Position numbers and translations under genes: made by a program. Below the pieces are notes generated by a model that did no database searches, was not told where the DNA came from, and saw only the letters and a program-made list of their open reading frames with translations. Positions 1 through 10,338 of a DNA stretch of 64,000 bases are shown here, in pieces. This stretch comes from Stichopus chloronotus (Eukaryota; Echinodermata; Holothuroidea; Aspidochirotida; Stichopodidae). The DNA lies in NCBI GenBank assembly GCA_021234535.1, contig CM037839.1, forward strand, positions 11,905,419 through 11,969,418, given 5' to 3'. Every line of letters starts with the position of its first letter. The first letter of the stretch is position 1.

Positions 1-119
1 CTATGAAGCGTTTCTTCTGTATGTTTACGAGGTTTTCACAATTTGACCCTGTATGACCTTACTTGACTCCCACCAGAAAGCAGTTTAGGGTTCTAGTTCT
101 CACTGTGGTACACTTACAT

Positions 120-240
120 ACTTAATTTAACCCCTGCTGACTCCAAATGACCTTTGACCTCCACTAAAAACAGTATGGTTCTTGTGCTCAATAAGGTACA
201 CATACACTACAAAGGACTCCTAAAAAGTCACAACTCACAC
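120..240 (-). repeat. GGTCA repeat family, reverse fragment
   Basis: The complement of the intronic GGTCA family. Positions 148-160 read TGACCTTTGACCT, an exact AGGTCA-A-AGGTCA direct repeat on the minus strand. Flanking words (CCACT..AAACAGTA, GTACACATACA) fit the same monomer. Confidence 0.6.
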
Positions 241-799
241 TAACATGCTCAAGTAACACAATATCACATGCCGGCCTCAGCTATATTTGGTGGGGGAAAA
301 ATGAATGCTCGGATTTTCCTGGAAATTTCCCATGTGAAATGTCGCAACACTACACATATTGAGGTTTGCACCAGTACCATAGAAGGCATAGGTTGAATCA
401 TGTACAGGATGCATCAAACTACAGTTCCATAAATCAATCTCACATAACCTATAAGGGTTGACATTGAATGTTGCCAGATGGCTATAACAAATAATATGTT
501 ATGTGCGTTGAGAACAAATACAATCTTCGAGTAGATTTGGTTGGTCATCACTTCTAGCTGTGGCCTTTGGGTAAGCTATTACTCATTTTCTTCTGCCATT
601 TTGTACATTTGTGTGGCCCAAGGATTAATTTATGAAGGACATAAAGTGCATATGGACTTTTGTCTTCTAAAGATGATATAGAGAATAATTTTCTAGTTAT
701 TTCACCAGTTACACTACAAACTCAAATGGAAACAAGAAGTGGAGACAAATTTCTTAACATTGTACCAAGCTCTTTAGTGGAAACCAGTTCAATATCATT

Positions 800-912
800 T
801 AGTATAGCCCGGAAGGCAGTGTTCCTGCTTAGGCGTGGGATCGCATGAATCCCACATCTGTCTGTGGAGTCCTGCACAAAGATAAATCTTATGCGGAAAA
901 TCACGCACACTG
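800..912 (-). repeat. dispersed repeat, copy 1 (inverted to copy at 38 kb)
   Basis: The minus strand of this piece aligns by eye with the plus strand of 38047-38160: both share GTGTGCG.GATTTTCC, AGATTTAT.T.TGTGC, ACAGA.GTGGGATTCA.GC and CCCACGCCT.AG. Conceptual translation of both gives a shared IRFI.V....DR.GIHA.PRLSR pattern, so it may be a fragment of an old mobile element, although nucleotide similarity alone would give the same result. Confidence 0.6.
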
Positions 913-2340
913 TTTTACTAGCTGAGGTTGTAACTACAAAAATACACACATCAAATTGCAATAGAATCTTCACCAAGTGACAATTCCCTCTTTAATTTTG
1001 AAAACCCCTCCCAGGCTAACAATATTTTAAAAAGGGATTTCCCTTCCACGTTTTAAAACGGTCAGTCATCACCGGCCCCAGGTTACATTTCTGGGTAAAT
1101 TCTCAATTGGTTCTGCTCTTTAAGGATCGAGAGCAAATCCGCGAAACATGCAGAATAACTCATATTTCACAGTATATATGCAAATACATGTATGGTCCTT
1201 GTATGCTCACCAGGATACTCGGCACTTACTCTGTAAAAGGAGAAAAGTAAAAATTACTCCAAAAAGAGTGTGTCCCAGGTCCCATTCATAGTGTGAGTGA
1301 ATTTTAAGTAGACTGGAATGAAAATTCACTCCAAAAAGCTAGATTTCATTTCATTTGTGTGAAATATTGCTGCATTTGAAAGTGAATTTTTACTCCATTC
1401 AATGTGAAATTCACTACAAGTGGTGGGGCCCTGTAGGCCATGTACACCCTCTGTTTTGAGTGAATGTCACTCTTTGTCGTTCGGAGAGCACAACTTGTGT
1501 TTTACACAAGGAGAAGTTTAAGGCAGGATGTGGGAAGGGCTAGAACTTGAAGTAAGTGGTTAGGAAAAATTGGAACCGTCTGGGGAAATGAATCATTGCC
1601 TTTAACCTGGTGGAATGGCCATGATTGTAGAAAGTCTTGTATATTGTAATCTAAAAAATGCCATACTGCAATTGTACAAACCACAAAGCAAAACTTTACC
1701 CCTGGAATAATCATTAGCAAATGGGGAAGGCTATTAGGTAAGTGTAAAATTGGATTTCTTATTGCACTAATATGATGGTGAATACAAGCAAGTGTTGCCA
1801 GGCTTTGTTCATCAAACTAAAATCAGAAAAGGTACCAAATTAGGCTGAGATTACACCAGAGAGCTATTGGAAGCTCAGGGCTTCCAGGGAACTTAAGACC
1901 CTGGACTCCTGCCAAGTGCGATTCATGCTTTGTGCTCATCATGAGCCACTTCCCTGTTTCTCACTCCCAGCGATTCTTTCACCTAGGCATCTCTGCAAGC
2001 ATGAGATTTGTCCGAGAAACTTCATTTCTCAAGATACATTGTTTACAAGCAAGGGGTCACAAACAGACATGCACACACTCATGCACCCCATTTGACTACA
2101 ACCGAAAGTGCAGTCTGCTTGGAAGTACATGTTGTGTATCAACTTTTGGCAGGCATCCACTAAGCCGAACAAATGTTACATATAATTTATGTTCCTCTTG
2201 TTGCTCTTTTCCCACACTTTCTGAAGACAAGAAGCAGATTATGAAAGGATTGCAATGTTCTCATGTATCCGTCATCAATATTAGAGGTTATCCTATTTGT
2301 GTGCATGAAAAGGTCAGAAATTTGAACCTTTTATTTACAG

Positions 2341-2658
2341 AAAATGGAGATCTTCGTTTAGAAGGTGGCGAAACAAAGATAGAAGGTCGCGTGGAGGTTT
2401 ATCAAGATGGTCAATGGGGCACGGTATGTGATGACGGATGGGCCATACGAGAAGCAGATGTGGTTTGCCACCAGCTGGGATTCGGCCCTGCAGCTGGCGC
2501 TCTTCCCAGGGCTCATTTTGGGGAAGGTTCCGGTCCAATCCTCATGGACAATGTAGATTGTAAAGGAAGTGAGGACCGACTCCAGGACTGCGATTTTCTT
2601 GAGGTTGGAATTAACTGTGACCATCGTGAAGATGCCAGTGTGATTTGTACCAATGTCA
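2341..2658 (+). CDS. SRCR domain exon 1
   Basis: Encodes one whole SRCR domain. Starts after TTTATTTACAG and ends before GTAAGT, phase 1 at both ends. Counting from the first full codon (2343), the six Cys fall at about residues 29, 42, 73, 83, 92 and 102. The core GRVEVYQDGQWGTVCDD and the end HREDASVIC are intact, so the Asp-Asp and Glu cation-site residues are kept. It lacks the N-glycosylation sequon found in most later domains (GGETKIEG instead of GGNDTAG). The long linking segment GPILMDNVDC places it with the older, divergent group of domains. The open frame runs about 410 nt further upstream, but the acceptor is strong and that part shows no domain, so the exon is started at the acceptor. 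Confidence 0.93.
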
Positions 2659-4652
2659 GTAAGTCGTCCCTTATATGTGTCTTAATTTAAAATGGAGAGT
2701 GAGCACATACATTTCAGTATTTGTGTGTATTTTGTACTTTGTCTTTCATTGTCAAAGTCAGGGCTTATTGCACTTGAAAATTTGTTTTGCTCATCTGTTA
2801 CCTGACTCCCTACAAGTGTTATACATCTCTTTATACTCTTATAACCTTTCTTACCAACCCCCAATATTATCTTAGTAGAACTGGGATTCCCCTCAACAAG
2901 TTGACATTTTGGAATTTTTTGTAAAACCTCATGATAGCTGTCCACCCAAAGAGCCCCTGCCACTTTTTGATTCCGAAGACGGAATCTATGTGATGATTTT
3001 GGCTTTTGCTGTTTGTTACTGTATGCTATTTGTGTGTAAGGGTGTGTGTGTGTGATGCCGTAGTTTGTAACCGCAATACCACAAAAAGAAAAAGGTGTTT
3101 GGCTTCAGATTTGGTGTGCAGGTACTACATTGGGGGAGGTGATTCTTTTTTTCTTGGAGGTTGAATGTTATTTGAGGTCAGCTGAGGTTAGATTAGAATT
3201 TGGATAATCTCTGTCACTCTTATGGAGGACAAAGGTTAATTGCGGTCAGTGGATCTCATAGTTTGAAAACTGTGCATAAAACATAATTTATAAAAAAGTG
3301 AAAGTTGCAAGCACTTCAAACTTGTTATGTAGGTTTTTCATCACGTAGCTGTTCCCTATTGTTTTTCATGGACGTCAAACGTCATTTGAAGCTACCAGAG
3401 GTTAGATAACCTTTCAAGGGAGATATCAAGGACTGAATGTTGCTAGAACTTCAATCCGAAAACATCGGTAGCCAGGGTTTCCCCTGTGTTTTGGGGAGTA
3501 TGAGGCGTTGAGGGCGAATAACCTGATGCTGCCATGAATTTTGGGTTCAAGTCCATACCTAGGTTCTTCAAGAATGGGTTATTCCAGGATTTTTACCATG
3601 ATATAAATGTGTGAGGCGGTAATTACCTTATTTTTTTGCGAGGTGGTCTTAAAAAGTTGCAAGGCGGCCGCAGGGGAAACCCTGGGTAGCTATTGATAGA
3701 TCTTGTTTTTGCAAGTCAAAAGGTTGAGGTAATAGAGATTCTTACAAACATGGCATTTCAATAAGGGAAAGTTCCTGGAACAAATTATGTTGTTTATGTA
3801 GTCAATTGTAAGTGGATGATCCCTGAAAGTTAACGGTCATTTGGGGTCACCAGATATGGTATATACCTGAAAACTCTCGTAAGGAAGGTATCCTCAAGCA
3901 TGAAATGTTGGGGGAGTTTCACACTTGAAAGAGGACAGTAGTTCTTTATATCTAGATCATCTGTCTCATACTTTTCAAGAGGTCAAAGTTTTTAACTTGA
4001 GGACAGCAGAGGTCATAGTTTGAAAACCTTGTAAACATGATCTATCAAGAAGGGGAAAGTGTTTGAACATCAAAAGTAGTGTACAGGTTGTCCTTTGTTG
4101 TTCATAATTTACATTGGCAAGGGAATCACTTAAGGCCTTTTGACTTTCTGGTTTTTGAAAGGAACCACATATTGCTCTTGAGTCGAACAGGGTAGCTGTG
4201 ATCATGCATTTAACTAGTGTCTTCTTGGTACCTATACAATCCATGTGCCTGTCCTTTAAAAGCCTGAATAATTTTTCCTGTGAACATGGGTCATCCATTT
4301 CTGTGGGTTACATTCAATGCATTTTACAGCTCTTTGTTTTATAGCATATTTGATTCAAGAAAAAAGAGTTCTGATTTATTAATGTGAATTCTAGAGGGTA
4401 CAGTACATAGACAAACCTAGTGTAGCCCACATACAAGGAGACACAATACATGTGTTTTAGATACATCCATTTTGTTTCCAGGCCACTGAAAGATTTGGTC
4501 GATCAGTTCTTCAAGGTACAGGCAATCGGACCCTCAAATATTGATCTGCCAGTGTCATCCTTTCTTTATGTTTAAAAAACAAACCCCTTAAAGCTTCAGA
4601 AAAAGAAATGTTTCCGAAAATCTTAAAACACATTGAATTTGATATCTTACAG
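2659..4652 (+). other. intron 1
   Basis: No exon seen. A TG-rich stretch at about 3043-3054 leads into GGTCA-family repeat sequence to about 4120. The last part before the acceptor (ATATCTTACAG) shows nothing recognisable. Confidence 0.75.
3040..4120 (+). repeat. GGTCA repeat family, degenerate copy
   Basis: Starts with a (TG)n tract followed by diverged monomers carrying GGTCA..TTTGAGGTCA, GTTTGAAAACCTTGTAAACATG and AAGGGGAAAGTGTTTGAAC, the same words as in the copies at 31.9 and 35.2 kb. Monomers are recognisable but not regular in length. Confidence 0.6.
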
Positions 4653-4970
4653 CGGAAGGAGATGTTAGACTTTACGGGGGATCCAGCCACAATGAAGGCC
4701 GTCTGGAGGTCTTCTTGAATGGACAGTGGGGCAGTGTATGTGACGACGGGTGGAACGTTCAAAATGCGGAGGTGGTCTGTCGACAGCTGGGTTACGGAGA
4801 TGCAGAGAATTACTTAATCTACAACACAGGTATCAGCAGTGTCTTACCGATCCTAATGGATGACGTCACCTGCAACGGTGATGAAAATCGTCTAATGGAC
4901 TGCACATACCATTCAGACCACAACTGTTCTCCGGGTGACGAGGACGTGGGGCTTCGATGTACCAAGCCAG
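4653..4970 (+). CDS. SRCR domain exon 2 (GC donor)
   Basis: Acceptor GATATCTTACAG; first full codon 4655. The domain runs EGDVRLYGG ... GRLEVFLNGQWGSVCDDGW ... ILMDDVTC ... DEDVGLRC with six Cys. The only donor that keeps the final Cys is CCAG|GCATGT at 4970/4971, so this is probably a GC-AG intron; the exon then ends in phase 1 like its neighbours. A GT at 4959 also gives phase 1 but would destroy the last Cys codon. The middle (GYGDAENYLIYNTGISS) differs from other repeats and lacks the usual FGxGxG turn. No N-sequon in the first loop (SSHNEG). Confidence 0.9.
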
Positions 4971-6448
4971 GCATGTTTCGTTTGGATTTCCCATATTTTT
5001 GTTTTAAATTAATACCTTGAAGAGTGACTGTTGCAGTTGGTCATTTTGAGTCTCTGATAGTCTGTTACATGATAATTGTAACATTCAGTAAAGAACAACC
5101 TCACTGAATGGTCACATTCATGTTTGTTTACTATGCATCTGTCAGCAGTATGACAAGTCAATTTTATGCAACAAACATTATGTCTACTCTTCTGGCAAAG
5201 GAAAAATATTAAATTGAACCTTTCTTATTCATCATATCTGATGGCTTATATGTATCTCTTTGAAAAAAAAAATTGGCAGCATTATGCAATACTAGCAGAG
5301 TGATATGTGGTATGAGTTATGTAGAGACCTTCAGTCATACCTAGCCAGACCAAATCTCTACATTTCTCTCCTTTGTTGCTCGATACTGAATGCAAAACTT
5401 GTATTTCTTGCATGTGAACGTCATCTGTGGTTTGAAATCGCCACACCTCTTGTATTTTCTGAACATGGTCTCATAAAATGGTAGTTTTCCTGCTTTAGGC
5501 CTAAAATCATTCATTTGGCATTCTTTTTCTATTAGAATTAAAAGATGCCTCAACAAATCTTTACAGCGATTTTGTGTTGATAAACTTGAATTCAATAATT
5601 GTTAAAAACATACATGTCTAAAACCCAAATATCTGCTTTTATCACCTCTCATAGTCGTGATAACATCTCCGATGCACATTGAGCAGAAGTGCACTTTAAC
5701 TGGTCACGGCCAAATTTATCAGGCCAATATAATGTACAGTAAAAATACCTTCAAAGAAACAGTTTTCTGGATGGAGTTTCACCCTAGCTGGATGGTATTT
5801 TCATGCACCCACCATACTTGATTCTGCTCTGGTTCTGGTTGCTGCTATTGACAAAAATGTCACTTTTATCCACATGAATAGAACCCACCCTTAGAACATA
5901 TTGGTTTAGATTTTACCAATTCAAGTGGCCAAAGTTGGGTTTACAATATTCTTTTGGTTAATTTTAGGGGCCATTATATTCAGAGCACAGCTGCATACAC
6001 TTTCAAGTACTTAATTAATATTTTCCAAGTTCCACTTATTTGTGAGATGCTGTCATATGTAGCAGATCATAGCTAGGTCAGAAGTTATAAGAATTTGTGA
6101 AGACTCAAGTAATAACTTCAAAATTCTCCTCTGAGACCTGCTGATCTTTTTTCTTTGTTTATTTATTTACTTAATTTGTACATTCACTCTTTCATAAAGT
6201 TAGTATTACATGGGTATAAAATATCAGGATAGATGGATACCCCATAAATAACATGCAAAGATCAAGCCGAGATCACAATGCAAGTGGCAAATTTTCTGAA
6301 ACCAAAGAAGTACAAGGAAAAGTTACAGATAGCTGGAAATAATTATAAGCTTCAAGCACTGGAGCACAAGCAAATAGCAAGCTTTGAACTTGTGGTCTCA
6401 TGTGAAAAAATTTTGCTAAATTTAAATCTGCATTGCATTCTACTTCAG
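4971..6448 (+). other. intron 2 (GC-AG)
   Basis: AT-rich non-coding sequence with nothing recognisable. It starts with GCATGT and ends with TCTACTTCAG. Confidence 0.6.
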
Positions 6449-6784
6449 ACCCTGGCGGTGTTCGCTTACTTGGCGGAACAGGTTCTCACGAGGGTCGAGT
6501 GGAGGTGTTCATAGATAATGAATGGGGAGCCGTCTGTGATGATCAGTGGGGTTTGGAAGATGCCAATGTGGTCTGCAGACAACTCGGCTTCCCTGGGGCC
6601 CTCTCGGCTGTCTCCAATGCTCATTTTGGTAGATCTCAAGAACCGACCAACCTAGATGACGTGGCATGCACTGGAGATGAAAGCAAACTCCTTGACTGTG
6701 TACATACGACAAGAGAGAAGGAAAACTGTAACTTTGAACAGGGTGCTGGTGTAGTTTGTCAGGATGCATCGAGTATTACTGCAG
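6449..6784 (+). CDS. SRCR domain exon 3
   Basis: Acceptor CATTCTACTTCAG, donor GCAG|GTACTT, phase 1 both sides; first full codon 6451. Reads PGGVRLLGG ... GRVEVFIDNEWGAVCDDQW ... EDANVVCRQLGFPGALSA ... NLDDVAC ... AGVVCQDASSITAG. Six Cys. The terminal acidic pair is changed (FEQGAGVVC instead of HxEDAGVVC): Glu is kept, Asp is lost. The segment before Cys5 is charged (TTREKENC), longer than in most repeats. A short Ser/Thr-rich linker (DASSITAG) follows the last Cys. No N-sequon in the first loop. Confidence 0.94.
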
Positions 6785-9460
6785 GTACTTAATGTCACAC
6801 ATATTCCTGTGTTCTGTGCGTGTGTTTTTGGTTCCTTATCAATAACTTCAGCGTTATGCAGTTTACACCGAGAAGAATCAGCTTTGTTGGTTAGGCCTAA
6901 TTGAGGTATTCTCTTATATGTGGAGTTATTCCCTGGTCCCATTAAACTGCACCTGCATGGTCATTACAAAACTGCAATGTAACCCTGTTCTTGCACTTTC
7001 ACCGTAAACTGGATCGCAACTTTGTGGTAAGGGCTTGTGTGAGTCTGAATAGCTCTAGAGGTGCCCATTTGGCACATTGAACGATAACCATCATTGCCCA
7101 GTGGTACATGATGAAGCTTCTCAGGTTAGATTCATCATCAAACACAAACGTTTGGACCTTTACCTTATTAAAATTGGAGCAACCACGCATGCCTTTGAAG
7201 TTTTCAGTGTAACATAATCTGCAGCTTATCAGCATTGCCAGATAATTCACTCTATGACTCCTTGCTGAAAGCAAAGAATTTCCTATCATAATTGTAATGT
7301 GTAATGTATAAGTTTGTGCAGGAGCGTGAGTAACTCCTTATGAAATTCATTGACAAGAAATTCCACAAATTTCCTTCCTGAGTTACTGAAAATCATCGGA
7401 AGTACACAATATGACTTCTAGCTTGTGAAACATGGTGAGTTGGGTTGTCAATGACATTTTTAGTGAAGTGTACATCTGCTATGAAGATCGACTGAAAGTT
7501 CTGACATATACCTACGAAAATGTCGAATAGCGCTAGCAGAGTAACAACACAAGGCTGTGTTGCAATAGTCAATTTTTAGTGAAACAATCTTGTGCACAGT
7601 AAAACAATTGACAATGTGATGTCAATAAACTTTGTCCAAAGTTCGTCAAAAGTTCATGGAAATTTTGTTGACAGAAGCTGCAAACAGCAACTAAAATTTT
7701 GTTAACACTCTTATTGTTTCAAATCAGTATTTGACTAACAGTAATTAATGTTCAATGAAAATTTCAACAGGAGTTAAACAGAATCAGCACTGCGTGTGTG
7801 AGTGTGTGAGACGCCTTGCTCATGAACAGGATATTTCAAGAATGGTAACCATGATAGATCTCTTACTTGGCTTATGCATGACCTATTGATGATCCAGATT
7901 GCTGTTGGTGGAGGTCATAGGTCATTTGGGGTCAACAGTGGTTAAATAGTATTAAACACATCGTGATGTCAACTCAAGAAGGATGTCTTGCACAGATTCC
8001 ATATTTAATGTGTGGGAGTGTCACGTTCGACGCGAGAACAATATTGAATTTGGTCTGCATTAAATGTTATTTGGTGTCAACAGGGGTCAAATATGTAAAC
8101 ACAATATTTGAAGAGGGAAGAACTTGCAGTGATCTCATATTTGTTATGTAGACTAGTACAGTGATGTTTTACATTGAATATAATAGCCTTTGTATTTGGT
8201 GGAGGCCAGTTGTATCAACAAGGGAACAGCAAAAGCGGATTACATTTGATCCAATATTTGGAAGTTTCAGCTAAAATTTTCTCTAGATTTCATAAAAAAG
8301 AGCCAAACATTGGCAATTCTATATTTGCAGTCACATGAGGCATTGTTCAAAAAGACATTTATCATCAGATAGGAGAAAACAGAAAATATCAGAACGGTTT
8401 TGACCAAATCTCAGTGATGGAGCTCAGTCGTCCAAATTTGATTTCAGTGCCTAACTTTCAATTCTGAGTCCGAGTCCAAGTCTTTAGTACCAAGTCCGAT
8501 TCATAGTATACAAACACTAATCTGAGCTTTGGAATCACAATGCTAATTTGACACACATACGTTTTTGTGTAGATTATGACCAGAATGCCATGAGAATTTA
8601 CATTTTAATGTTTTGTAAACCCACAAAAAAAAAAAAATACTTTGTAAACCCGCACTAGACTGCTAGAAAATCATCATTGATGCAAACACGTAGCTTTATA
8701 AGTAGGTTTATACTTAGCTTTTAGACAGTGGTCATATGCCGGCTGATTCTGTCTGTGGACTGGTTCTAATTAAGGTAAATTTCGCAGTAGTCTCTAATAC
8801 TTAAGTGTAATGTCTTTAGTATTAGTTATTCAAAACTTGAACGGACTGAAGGGTGAAAAAGGCTGACATATACAGTATATACTGCATTAGAGAACATGCA
8901 GGTAAGGATGTGAGTTACTGTTTGCATGAACTTACTTTCTTTACATTTGGTGATACAATTGTTCTCTTCAAGTTTGATACGTCCAGTGTCAGGGCAATTC
9001 TGAGAAATATTCAACAGTCGGTGTACATGAGCATGCTTTTAGCAATTGTCCCTCCGTTAGCGGTAACAGAGAGGCACTTGTTCCCTTGTTCTTTGGCATG
9101 CATCAAAAGCAGTGAATTATATATGTTTTGACATTTTGTAGTAGGTGTGTCCATTGAACCAGTTCAATACAAAGTTTGATGGAGGTTTTCTTTTATTGAC
9201 AAAGTGTGGCATTTGTGACATTGTAAAATTTTGGTAACAGAGGATTTAAGGTAGTTAACAGACTTACTCTGCATGGAGGGACCTTTGATGTCATTTTGGA
9301 AGTTTTCTGGTATTCAGGCAAAATTGTGTGTTAATTAGAACTATGTTGGTGCTGATTAATGTTTGGTCACATGAGTCATATGCCCTTGTGGAGCAAATGA
9401 GTAAATTGAATCTTTTCAGCCTGTGTTTTTCCAAATTGCTTTTATTCTTATCGCCCGTAG
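6785..9460 (+). other. intron 3
   Basis: No exon found. GGTCA-family sequence at about 7795-8150, an A-rich run near 8625-8637, otherwise unremarkable AT-rich sequence. Confidence 0.7.
7795..8150 (+). repeat. GGTCA repeat family copy
   Basis: TG-rich head (GTGTGTGAGTGTGTGAGACG), then GGATATTTCAAGAATGG, GGTGGAGGTCATAGGTCATT, TGGGGTCAACAG and a second degenerate unit with TCAAGAAGGATGTCTTGCACAG. Same order of words as the copy at 35.2 kb. Confidence 0.6.
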
Positions 9461-9772
9461 CTAATTTTGATATAAGGCTTGTCGAGGGAAACAGTTCTGC
9501 TGGCCGTGTCGAAATCTATATTGATGGACAGTGGGGGACAGTATGCGACGACGATTGGGATATGAACGATGCTCACGTGGTGTGTCGGAAGCTGGGATTC
9601 AAGGCTGCTTTCGCTGCAGTGGCAAGTGCTGCCTTTGGTTCAGGGGTAGACCCTATACACTTGGATGATGTTGAGTGCACAGGCAGTGAGACCTCCCTCA
9701 GCGAATGCAGTTATCTATCATCTTCAAACTGTGGACATCACGAAGATGCTGGAGTAGTGTGTGCAGACTTCG
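9461..9772 (+). CDS. SRCR domain exon 4
   Basis: Acceptor TTATCGCCCGTAG, donor TTCG|GTAAGA, phase 1 both sides; first full codon 9463. One complete six-Cys domain: NFDIRLVEGNSSAG, RVEIYIDGQWGTVCDDDWD, AHVVCRKLGF, DPIHLDDVEC, ETSLSECSYL, NCGHHEDAGVVC. The cation-site Asp-Asp and Glu are kept. First domain in the window with an N-x-S/T sequon in the first loop (NSS). The intron to the next exon is only 239 nt, the shortest here, so exons 4 and 5 form a tight pair and probably arose by a local duplication (both carry GNSSAGRVEI). Confidence 0.95.
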
Positions 9773-10011
9773 GTAAGAGTGAACCTTATATTCCATTTTC
9801 AAGAGAATTGTATACATGATGTAAATGGTAAAGGAAGGAAAGCAGGGTATGAAGGTAGGTTATAAGGAGAGAGTTGTATAGGAAAAGTCTGCTAAACCTT
9901 GCTTTGTATTACTTTTGGTCACATGTAGCTTTTCATGTTTCTTTTGTGACATACTTCTTTAATCCTAAACGGAGATTTGATCAGCTTACTTTCATGGCTC
10001 TTCCTATACAG

Positions 10012-10338
10012 TTGAAGGTGACATACGTCTCGCAGATGGCAACAGCTCGGCAGGCAGGGTGGAAATTCTGATAGGTGGAACATGGGGTACGGTATGCGAC
10101 GACTACTGGGACATTGAAGATGCGAATGTAGTCTGTCGCCAGCTGGGTTTCGAAGGGGCATCTCATGCCTATCTCAATGCCGCTTTTGGCCCTGGCCTGG
10201 AACCAACCCATCTCGATGATGTGCAGTGTAAAGGAGAGGAAACAACTCTGATAGATTGTATGCACACTTCGTATGAAAACTGCAACCATTATGAAGATGC
10301 CAGTGTCGCCTGTTTGACGACATCTGTGGAAACGACAG
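10012..10338 (+). CDS. SRCR domain exon 5
   Basis: Acceptor CTTCCTATACAG, donor GACAG|GTTAGT, phase 1 both sides; first full codon 10014. Reads EGDIRLADGNSSAGRVEI, TWGTVCDDYWDIEDANVVC, HLDDVQC, TTLIDCMHTSYENC, YEDASVAC, then a Thr-rich linker (TTSVETTG) that could carry O-glycans. Six Cys, Asp-Asp/Glu site intact, NSS sequon in the first loop. Sits 239 nt after exon 4. Confidence 0.95.

Larger units (their letters stand above)
1..2340 (+). other. non-coding upstream stretch / intron
   Basis: No convincing exon is seen here. The stretch holds reverse-oriented GGTCA repeat sequence near its start, one dispersed repeat copy at about 800-912, and a cluster of short inverted AGTGAATTT/AAATTCACT words at about 1255-1475. 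It ends in a good acceptor (pyrimidine-rich, then TTTACAG). Whether it is an intron or contains the 5' end of the gene cannot be decided; no signal-peptide exon was recognised. The frame of the first SRCR exon stays open for about 410 nt upstream of the acceptor, but that part resembles no known domain. Confidence 0.6.

Noticed and set aside
2335..2624. Minus-strand open frames overlapping SRCR exons (also at 6509, 10174, 20145, 24732, 36518, 44670, 58798)
   Set aside because: They are antisense shadows of conserved SRCR coding sequence; the + strand has the domain, splice sites and phase.
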